DNA of 64,000 bases from Sagittula salina (GTDB lineage Bacteria; Pseudomonadota; Alphaproteobacteria; Rhodobacterales; Rhodobacteraceae): contig NZ_JAGISH010000014.1 of NCBI RefSeq assembly GCF_017813235.1, positions 1 through 64,000 on the forward strand, given 5' to 3'. Both the position numbers and the translations under genes were made by a program. Below the pieces are notes generated by a model. That model made no database searches. It had not been told where the DNA came from and saw only the letters and a program-made list of their open reading frames with translations. This document shows positions 58,111-64,000 of the stretch, piece after piece (within the stretch, counting starts at the first letter, position 1; each line of letters starts with the position of its first letter).

Positions 58111-59409
58111 ATGAGCATTTCCAACGCGATGGCATCGGGCGTCAGCGGCCTGCTCGCCAATTCGAAGGCCGTTGAGAATATTTCCTACAATATCGCCAAT
58201 GCGGATACCGTCGGGTATCGCCGCAGCTTCTCCCAGATGGTGACATCGGGATCGAACATGCCCACGACCAGCCGCAGCGTCGGCGTCGGCACCACCGACG
58301 CACATGCCAATACCGCCGACGGCAGCTTCAGCCCCACCTCGGTCGCGTCCAACCTCGCCATCTCGGGGTCCGGCTTCTTTGTGGTCAACTCCAATATCGA
58401 CGCGTCCTATACGTCGGGTAACGTCTTTACCCGCGTCGGCAGCTTTGAACCCGATGCAAACGGCAATCTGCGCAACGCGGCGGGACTCTATCTCATGGGC
58501 TTCCCCTCCGGCGAGGATGGCACGCTGGGCGCCGTGGACCGCTCGACCTTCGACGACCTTCAGCCGGTCAACGTGGCGAACCGCACCCTTGGCGCGACCC
58601 CGACCACAACGATGAGCCTCAGCGGCAACCTGCCCTCGCAGGAAACCGGCCAGATGAATCCCGGCGAGCCTTTCGTCACCTCCGCCGTCTTCTACAACGC
58701 ACTCGGCGAGGCGCAGCAGCTTTCGATGTCGTTCCAACCGACCTGGAACAAGAACGAGTGGGACATCACGATCTCGCACGAGGGCATGGATTACGGCCGC
58801 GTGACGGTCCGGTTCTCCGACACCGGTACCAACGTCGGATCGCCGGATTACTACGGCGACGTGCAGGACCTGTCGTGGAACAACGGCTTCAGCTTCAACA
58901 CCGCCACCGGCACGATGACGCTGGATCTTTACAGCGGCGGCTCCCCACAGACGCTGGAGGTTTCGCTGGGTGCGATTTCCTCCTCCGGAGGTCTGACGCA
59001 GTTCTCCGGCGATTATACGCCCCTGAACGTCGAGGCCGACGGCTCTGCCAGCGGCACCATGTCCCGCGTCGAGTTCGACGAGTTCGGCACAGTGTGGGGC
59101 GTCTTCGACAACGGGTCGCGCTCGGCGCTCTACTCCATCCCGCTGGCGACCTTTGCCAATCCGAACGGGCTGGCCACCAGCAACAACTCGACCTTCACCA
59201 CGTCGAGGGAATCCGGCAGCTTCTACCTCGGCAATGCGGGAACCGGCGAGACCGGCACGCTGTCCTCGGGCGGTGTAGAGACAGCCAATGTCGACATCGC
59301 CGAAGAACTGACCAGCCTGATCCAGAAGCAGCGCGCCTATTCCTCGAACGCAAAGATCATCACCACCGCGGACGAGATGCTGAACGAGACGGTGAACCTC
59401 AAGCGCTGA
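58111..59409 (+). CDS. flgE: Flagellar hook protein FlgE
   Basis: A 432-residue hook protein. It has the N-terminal rod/hook motif AVENISYNIANADTVGYRRSF, a variable centre and the C-terminal VETANVDIAEELTSLIQKQRAYSSNAKIITTADEML (landmarks NVDIAEEL and QRAYSSN). It forms the hook, the universal joint. Followed 26 bases later by flgK; the two are with flgL in one unit. Confidence 0.94.
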   Translation: MSISNAMASGVSGLLANSKAVENISYNIANADTVGYRRSFSQMVTSGSNMPTTSRSVGVGTTDAHANTADGSFSPTSVASNLAISGSGFFVVNSNIDASYTSGNVFTRVGSFEPDANGNLRNAAGLYLMGFPSGEDGTLGAVDRSTFDDLQPVNVANRTLGATPTTTMSLSGNLPSQETGQMNPGEPFVTSAVFYNALGEAQQLSMSFQPTWNKNEWDITISHEGMDYGRVTVRFSDTGTNVGSPDYYGDVQDLSWNNGFSFNTATGTMTLDLYSGGSPQTLEVSLGAISSSGGLTQFSGDYTPLNVEADGSASGTMSRVEFDEFGTVWGVFDNGSRSALYSIPLATFANPNGLATSNNSTFTTSRESGSFYLGNAGTGETGTLSSGGVETANVDIAEELTSLIQKQRAYSSNAKIITTADEMLNETVNLKR

Positions 59410-59435
59410 CCCGGATCAGCGCCTAGGAGCGGATC

Positions 59436-60851
59436 ATGAGCCTGACTTCTGCATTCGGCGCGGCGCGCAGCGGCCTGACGACCACGTCGCGGTGGGCCGA
59501 GACGGTGTCCGAGAACATCGCCAACGCCAACAACGCCGCCTACGCCCGCCGCGAGACGAAGATCACCACCTCCAGCCACGGCGCTGCGCAGATCAGCGGC
59601 GTCGCGCGCGCGGTGGACAGCGCCCTCGACGGGTTGTACCGGATCGAAACCTCGCGCACGGCAAAACAGGACGCCATTGCCTCCGGTCTGTCGACCTACA
59701 CAGACCTTCTGGGGGATACGGAGAGCAACGACACAATTCTGACTCGGCTTACGGATTTCCAGAATGCCCTGAGCGTGCTGGACGTGACCCCGTTCGATAC
59801 CGGCGCGCAGCGTAGCGCCGTCACTGCCGCGCAGGAGCTGGCCGGTTCGCTGAACCGCGCCGGCGCGGCGATCGAGAACGCCCGGACCGGCAGCCGCGAC
59901 GAGATCTTCGCCGAGACGAACGGCGTGAACCGGGCGCTCTCGCATGTCGCGGAGCTGAACACGCGGGTCATCGAAAGCGTCCCCGGCAGCCCAAGCCAGA
60001 TGGCTTTGCAGGACCAGATCACCGCGGAGCTGGACGCGCTGGCGGAACGCATCGATTTCACCATGCGCACTGACACCAACGGGCAGGTGGAGCTTTTCGC
60101 CACCGGCGGTGCGGCGCTGCTGACTGGCAATGTCCCGCAGGTGCTGAGCTTTGACGCGGATACTGGCGTACTGCGGGCGGGGGACGTGAACATCACGCCC
60201 GACACGACCGGGGTGCGCGGCCTGTCCGAAGGCGCGCTATCCGGCAAGATCGCGCTTTACAAGACCGTCGTGCCACAGATGCAGGCCCAGCTCGATCAGG
60301 TCGCGCGCGGTCTGATCGAAGTTATGGAAGCAGCCGATGCCAGCCTCTACTCCGGGGAGCCCGGGCTCTTTACCGACGCAGGCCAGGCGCTGACCGACCC
60401 GGCGGCACCCGGTCTTGCCGCGCGTATTTCCGTGAATGCCCGCGCGGTGCCCGAGCAGGGTGGCGCCCTGTGGCGCATCCGCGACGGGCTGGGCGCGGAC
60501 GTGCAGGGCGCAGACGACGACAACACGCAGGTCGGCGCCTTCATCGGTGCGATCTCGGGGGCGATGGGTTTCGACGCCTCCGCCGGGCTGGGCGATAATC
60601 AGCCGCTCAGCGCCTACGTCTCCGGCCTGATCGCCACCCAGAACAACACGCGATCACAGGCCCAGAGCGCGGCCCAGACCTATGCCGCCGGGGCGGTCGC
60701 CATTCAGGGGCAGCGGCTGTCCTTTACCGGCGTGAACGTGGACGAAGAGCTGCAGCAACTCACGGCGATCGAACAATCCTACGGGGCGAACGCGCAGGTC
60801 CTGAGCGTCCTGTCCGAAATGATAGACACGCTGCTGGCAGCGGCGGACTGA
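59436..60851 (+). CDS. flgK: Hook-filament junction protein FlgK
   Basis: A 471-residue junction protein. It has the rod/hook motif VSENIANANNAAYARRE at the N-terminus and the C-terminal GVNVDEELQQLTAIEQSYGANAQVLSVL segment (landmarks NVDEEL and QSYGANAQ). The length is typical for the shorter alphaproteobacterial FlgK. RBS TAGGAGC precedes the ATG. flgL follows 11 bases later. Confidence 0.93.
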   Translation: MSLTSAFGAARSGLTTTSRWAETVSENIANANNAAYARRETKITTSSHGAAQISGVARAVDSALDGLYRIETSRTAKQDAIASGLSTYTDLLGDTESNDTILTRLTDFQNALSVLDVTPFDTGAQRSAVTAAQELAGSLNRAGAAIENARTGSRDEIFAETNGVNRALSHVAELNTRVIESVPGSPSQMALQDQITAELDALAERIDFTMRTDTNGQVELFATGGAALLTGNVPQVLSFDADTGVLRAGDVNITPDTTGVRGLSEGALSGKIALYKTVVPQMQAQLDQVARGLIEVMEAADASLYSGEPGLFTDAGQALTDPAAPGLAARISVNARAVPEQGGALWRIRDGLGADVQGADDDNTQVGAFIGAISGAMGFDASAGLGDNQPLSAYVSGLIATQNNTRSQAQSAAQTYAAGAVAIQGQRLSFTGVNVDEELQQLTAIEQSYGANAQVLSVLSEMIDTLLAAAD

Positions 60852-60862
60852 GGAAAAACGGC

Positions 60863-61909
60863 ATGATTTCGAGCTACGGCCGCGCGCCTTCGACCCTCTA
60901 CAGCCACTTGCTGCGTCGCAACACCAACGCGGAACTCCAGCGCGACCTGTCCACCGCCGAGCAGGAGCTTTCCACCGGCGTCCACGCGGATGTCTATCAA
61001 TCGCTGGGCGCAGGCGCTGCCGAGGCGCTGGACCTGAATGCCAGCATCGCCCGTGACGAGGCACAAGTCACCGCCAACAAGCTGCTTTCGGGCCGCATCG
61101 ATACCATGAGCCAGAGCCTGACCGCGATCCGCGAAGCGTTGCAGCCCGCGCTGGAACAGGCGGTCTCCTCCGGTAATCTCGGCTCTGGCGCCGCTTTGCG
61201 AACCGCCGCCGAAGCGGCGCTGAATTCCCTGATCTCGCTGGGTAACGCAACCTACGGCGGGCGTCTGGTATTCGGCGGCACCGGCGCGCTCCAGCAGTGG
61301 TCCATGCCCCGAAATGACACCGGCCTTTCGCCCGAGGGCGTGATCGCGGACGCGCTCTCTGCCGGGCTGGCTACGCCTGCGGACCTCTCCGCCCGGATGG
61401 CGGATCTGGATGCGATTTTTGGTGGTACGGCGGCCGATCCGGCAAAACAGTACGACAACCTCTTCTATCGCGGCCAGATGGGGGGCGGGCGTGCCTCTGT
61501 CGGTATCGGCAATGACGACGTGCTGACCTACGGTGTGCAGGCCAACGATACTGCTTTCCGCGACGCTCTGCAGGGGCTCTCCATGCTGGCCTCTGTTGAA
61601 CTCGACGCGATCCCCGACCCGCAAGTCCTTGCCGGCTGGGTCGATGCCGCGACGTCCTTGATCGAAAAAGGCTCCGCCGGCTTTCTCGCGTTGGAAACCG
61701 AACTCGACAGCTCCTCCACGCGGATCGACAACGCCAACGAACGCATGCAGGACCGCATGGCTCTCTATAAAGGGCGAGTGAGCGATCTGGTCAGCGTCGA
61801 TCCCTACGAAGCCGCCACCCGGATCACCGCATTGGAGACGCAGCTTCAGGCCAGCTACGCCGTGACCGCGCGGCTGTCTTCGCTCAGCTTCCTCAACTTC
61901 ATGCGCTGA
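60863..61909 (+). CDS. flgL: Hook-filament junction protein FlgL
   Basis: A 348-residue flagellin-like junction protein. It is alpha-helical at the ends (LQRDLSTAEQELSTG, and LETQLQASYAVTARLSSLSFLNFMR at the C-terminus, landmark SYAVTARL) with a variable middle. It links FlgK to the filament. ATG at 60863 follows GAGGAAA. A terminator follows immediately. Confidence 0.9.
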   Translation: MISSYGRAPSTLYSHLLRRNTNAELQRDLSTAEQELSTGVHADVYQSLGAGAAEALDLNASIARDEAQVTANKLLSGRIDTMSQSLTAIREALQPALEQAVSSGNLGSGAALRTAAEAALNSLISLGNATYGGRLVFGGTGALQQWSMPRNDTGLSPEGVIADALSAGLATPADLSARMADLDAIFGGTAADPAKQYDNLFYRGQMGGGRASVGIGNDDVLTYGVQANDTAFRDALQGLSMLASVELDAIPDPQVLAGWVDAATSLIEKGSAGFLALETELDSSSTRIDNANERMQDRMALYKGRVSDLVSVDPYEAATRITALETQLQASYAVTARLSSLSFLNFMR

Positions 61910-61910
61910 A

Positions 61911-61974
61911 GGCGAAGGCGCCTTCGCCTCAACATTCCCGTGATGCCCGCCACAGCCCCCGCTCTGGCGGGCAT
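61911..61974 (+). terminator. Terminator region after flgL
   Basis: A perfect palindrome GGCGAAGGCGCCTTCGCC (61911-61928) is followed by a second stem ATGCCCGCCA/TGGCGGGCAT (61943-61952 with 61965-61974, 12-base loop) and then TATGCATTCT. The second is a likely end of the flgEKL transcript. Confidence 0.6.
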
Positions 61975-61982
61975 TATGCATT

Positions 61983-62100
61983 CTATCCTTGACAGGACCA
62001 TCCCGAAGCAGGTTTCGCCATCGAAAACCAAGGACTATTCAAGGATAGAACAGCTATCCTTGATTTATTCATTGCGAGTTTCGCCCCGATCCTGTCTAAT
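61983..62100 (+). promoter_or_regulatory. flgI promoter with TATCCTTGA repeats
   Basis: CTATCCTTGA occurs at 61983-61992 and 62054-62063. An inverted copy TCAAGGATAG (62039-62048) forms a perfect 10-bp inverted repeat with the second copy, five bases apart. Downstream, a TTGCGA (62072-62077) and a TCTAAT (62095-62100) are spaced 17 bases and would start transcription near 62107, about 20 bases before the flgI ATG. The repeat is just upstream of the -35, a typical activator position. Confidence 0.55.
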
Positions 62101-62127
62101 CACGGCACCTAGTCCGGAGCATTCGCC

Positions 62128-63240
62128 ATGCGCCTTTCAACTCTGCTCGGCCTCCTGCTCGCCGCGGTCTGCCTCGCATCGACCGCGCGTGCCGATGTAC
62201 GGATCAAGGACATCGCCTCCTTTGAAGGGGTGCGGGAAAACCAGCTGGTGGGCTACGGCCTCGTGGTCGGCCTGAACGGAACCGGCGACAGCCTGCGCAA
62301 CGCGCCCTTCACCGAAAAGAGCATCGAGGCCATGCTGGAGCGGCTCGGCGTCGGCAACCTTTCCGAAGACCGGATGCGCACGACCAACACCGCAGCCGTC
62401 ATGGTGACCGCCATGCTGCCGCCCTTCGCGCGGATGGGATCCACCATCGATGTGGTCGTGGCCTCGCTGGGCGACGCCACGTCGCTGCGTGGCGGGACCC
62501 TGATCGTGACACCGCTGACTGGCGCCAACGGCGAGGTCTACGCGGTGGCGCAGGGACCAATCGCCGTTGCGGGCTACGCGGCGCAGGGTGTCGCCGCCTC
62601 CCTGGTGGAGGGCGTGCCCACGGTCGCGCGGATCGAGAACGGTGCCACGGTCGAGAACGAGGTGAACTTCGACCTCGCCGCACTGGAGTCCGTGCGCCTG
62701 AGCCTGCGCAACCCCGATTACACAACTGCCGCCCGCATGGCCGACGCGATCAATGCCGCGCTCGGCACTGGCGCGCGGGTGTTGGACCCCGGCACGGTAG
62801 AAGTGGACGTCTACGGCGTCGGCAAGGGCGGCGGCGTGCCGCAAGTCATGGCCGCCATCGAAAACTTGCGTGTCGATCCCGATGGCGTCGCCCGCGTGGT
62901 CATTGACGCGCGCTCCGGCACCATCGTGATCGGCGAAGACGTCCGCATCGACCGCGTCGCGGTCAGCCAGGGCGGCCTGACCGTCATGGTGCGCGAGGAC
63001 CCGCTGGTCAGCCAGCCAGAGGAGATCTCTATCGGGGGGGCGACGGTGGTGGTGCCACGCACGTCGGTCGGGGTCGAAGAGCAGGAATCCCATTTCACCA
63101 TTCTCGAAGGCGCGGACGTCAGCCTGCAGAGGCTGGTCGATGCCCTCAACGCAATCGGCCTGACGGCAACGCAGACAATCTCGATCCTGCAGGCCATCAA
63201 GGCGGCGGGTGCCCTGCATGCCGATCTGGAAATCATCTGA
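62128..63240 (+). CDS. flgI: Flagellar P-ring protein FlgI
   Basis: A 370-residue periplasmic protein with a Sec signal (LLGLLLAAVCLASTARA) and the FlgI body: VRIKDIASFEGVRENQLVGYGLVVGLNGTGD (landmarks RIKDIA and GYGLVVGLNGTGD), FARMGSTIDVVVASLGDATSL and the C-terminal LQRLVDALNAIGLTATQTISILQAIKAAGALHADLEII (landmark ILQAIKAAG). It forms the peptidoglycan-level P ring. flgJ starts 12 bases downstream. Confidence 0.95.
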   Translation: MRLSTLLGLLLAAVCLASTARADVRIKDIASFEGVRENQLVGYGLVVGLNGTGDSLRNAPFTEKSIEAMLERLGVGNLSEDRMRTTNTAAVMVTAMLPPFARMGSTIDVVVASLGDATSLRGGTLIVTPLTGANGEVYAVAQGPIAVAGYAAQGVAASLVEGVPTVARIENGATVENEVNFDLAALESVRLSLRNPDYTTAARMADAINAALGTGARVLDPGTVEVDVYGVGKGGGVPQVMAAIENLRVDPDGVARVVIDARSGTIVIGEDVRIDRVAVSQGGLTVMVREDPLVSQPEEISIGGATVVVPRTSVGVEEQESHFTILEGADVSLQRLVDALNAIGLTATQTISILQAIKAAGALHADLEII

Positions 63241-63252
63241 CGGAGACTGCGC

Positions 63253-63588
63253 ATGGATATCCGTACCAACATGGCCGCCCTTCAGGTCACGCAAGCGCAA
63301 CATGCGCAACCCGGCAAGGTCGCGGCTGACGCCCCGGCCTCTGCCGCGCACGAATTCGAGAAGATGTTCCTTACCCAGATGGTCGACGAAATGCTGAAAG
63401 AGGTCGATATGGGCGACTTCGGCGCAGGACAGGCCGAGGACGCCTGGCGCTACTTCCTCGCGGAGGCATTTGCGTCGGAGATCGCCGCGCAGGGGCAGGG
63501 CGGTATTGCACCGGGCATCCGGCGGGCGCTGGAGGCCTATGGCACCACCTCAACCGGTGTTGCGGGCAAGCCGGAGGGCCGGGAATGA
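63253..63588 (+). CDS. flgJ: Rod-binding protein, FlgJ N-terminal type
   Basis: A 111-residue protein containing only the rod-binding domain: AHEFEKMFLTQMVDEMLKE and EDAWRYFLAEAFASEIAAQG. The muramidase domain of gammaproteobacterial FlgJ is absent. SltF-like protein (39827-40687) likely supplies it. The stop overlaps the next gene by four bases. Confidence 0.85.
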   Translation: MDIRTNMAALQVTQAQHAQPGKVAADAPASAAHEFEKMFLTQMVDEMLKEVDMGDFGAGQAEDAWRYFLAEAFASEIAAQGQGGIAPGIRRALEAYGTTSTGVAGKPEGRE

Positions 63589-63995
63589 CCGACGTGAGCC
63601 CAGCCCGCGCCCATCAGCTGATCGATCGCCTCGCCCGCCTGCTGCGGGACGAGATCGCCGCCATCGGACAGGGCCAACTGGCCCGCGTCGAAGAACTTTT
63701 CCCCCTGAAGTCCGAGCTTCTTGGCGAAATTGCGACGGCATTGGGACAGCCCGAAAAAATATTTTTGGCGAGTGAACCGGGCTCGGAAAAGCTGCGCGAG
63801 AAACTCGACGAATTGCGCGGATTGATCCGCGCCGATCTCGCACTTTTGCAGCGAATGACCCAAGCAACAGGGGATATTGCACGTGAAATCGACCGTATCC
63901 GCGACCGCCAGAGCCTGCGCGGCCTATACGGACGAGACGGGTCCACGGCAAACGAGGCTGTGACTCCGTCGCAACGCTTTGATCAGTCGATCTAA
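63585..63995 (+). CDS. FlgN-like export chaperone
   Basis: A 136-residue, helical, charged protein (LIDRLARLLRDEIAAIGQGQLARVEELFPLKSELLGEI, about residues 12-49; landmark EELFPLKSELL). Leu-rich coiled coil and location after flgJ fit FlgN, the chaperone of FlgK and FlgL. Identity is low. It ends five bases before the right edge. Confidence 0.6.
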   Translation: MTDVSPARAHQLIDRLARLLRDEIAAIGQGQLARVEELFPLKSELLGEIATALGQPEKIFLASEPGSEKLREKLDELRGLIRADLALLQRMTQATGDIAREIDRIRDRQSLRGLYGRDGSTANEAVTPSQRFDQSI

Positions 63996-64000
63996 AATAG

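Noticed and set aside
1-64000. CRISPR arrays, tRNA or rRNA genes, and insertion sequences
   Set aside because: No regular short repeats with spacers, no cloverleaf or rRNA-like sequence, and no transposase or terminal inverted repeats were seen. A tRNA scan would be decisive.

Overview
The window is GC-rich DNA packed with overlapping genes. Gene content and order point to an alphaproteobacterium of the Rhodobacteraceae (Roseobacter group). The main reasons are a class-typical flagellar cluster with MucR/Ros regulators, a CtrA-type TTAA-N7-TTAA box, three-subunit formate dehydrogenase genes with a small Tat-target gene, several tripartite tricarboxylate transporters (TTT), and a plasmid-type replication and partition module. 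No tRNA, rRNA, CRISPR array or insertion sequence was seen. The replication module suggests an extrachromosomal replicon (plasmid or chromid) that carries catabolic and flagellar genes.

Layout. 0.26-2.2 kb: a GAF-type sensor histidine kinase and its LuxR-type response regulator. 2.2-8.3 kb: an operon for a TTT transporter (tctCBA) plus ligJ and ligK, divergent from a LysR regulator with two HTH domains. 8.3-12.0 kb: the replicon backbone, parB-parA and a DnaA-like initiator gene, with six 14-bp palindromes of the type TTACCCATGGGTAA (candidate parS) and G-rich iterons. 12.0-13.8 kb: a TauE/SafE permease and a LysR regulator. 13.7-20.7 kb: a second TTT operon (SBP, TctA-TctB fusion) with a 4-oxalomesaconate tautomerase, a ThDP enzyme and a D-2-hydroxyacid dehydrogenase. 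20.9-25.2 kb: an AbrB-type permease divergent from a GntR regulator with tcuA and tcuB. 25.2-30.0 kb: a 6PGDH-like reductase, an acyl-CoA dehydrogenase, pncC and nadE. 30.1-35.5 kb: formate dehydrogenase. 35.9 kb to the end: flagellar genes (flhB fliR flhA sltF fliQ fliE flgC flgB, fliI, fliJ-like, motA, regulators, motB, fliK, flgD, fliL-like, flgH flgA flgG flgF, flgE flgK flgL, flgI flgJ flgN-like). The cluster probably continues past the right edge, because fliF, fliG, fliM, fliN, fliP and flagellin genes are absent here.

How the genes work together. GalD, LigJ and LigK are consecutive enzymes of the lower meta-cleavage route of gallate/protocatechuate: tautomerise, hydrate, then cleave to pyruvate and oxaloacetate. 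They are split over two operons that each also encode a tricarboxylate transporter, and no ring-cleavage dioxygenase is present. Together with tcuAB (tricarballylate oxidation to cis-aconitate), the left half looks like a tricarboxylate scavenging region. Both TTT operons carry a GC-rich stem-loop directly after the binding-protein gene.

The most unusual elements are the parS-like palindrome array with copies inside parB and parA, the iterons by the initiator gene, the double-HTH LysR, a 16-bp-paired hairpin before fliK, a recurrent CAAGGATA/TATCCTTG element near flagellar genes, and several unrecognised flagellar-cluster proteins.
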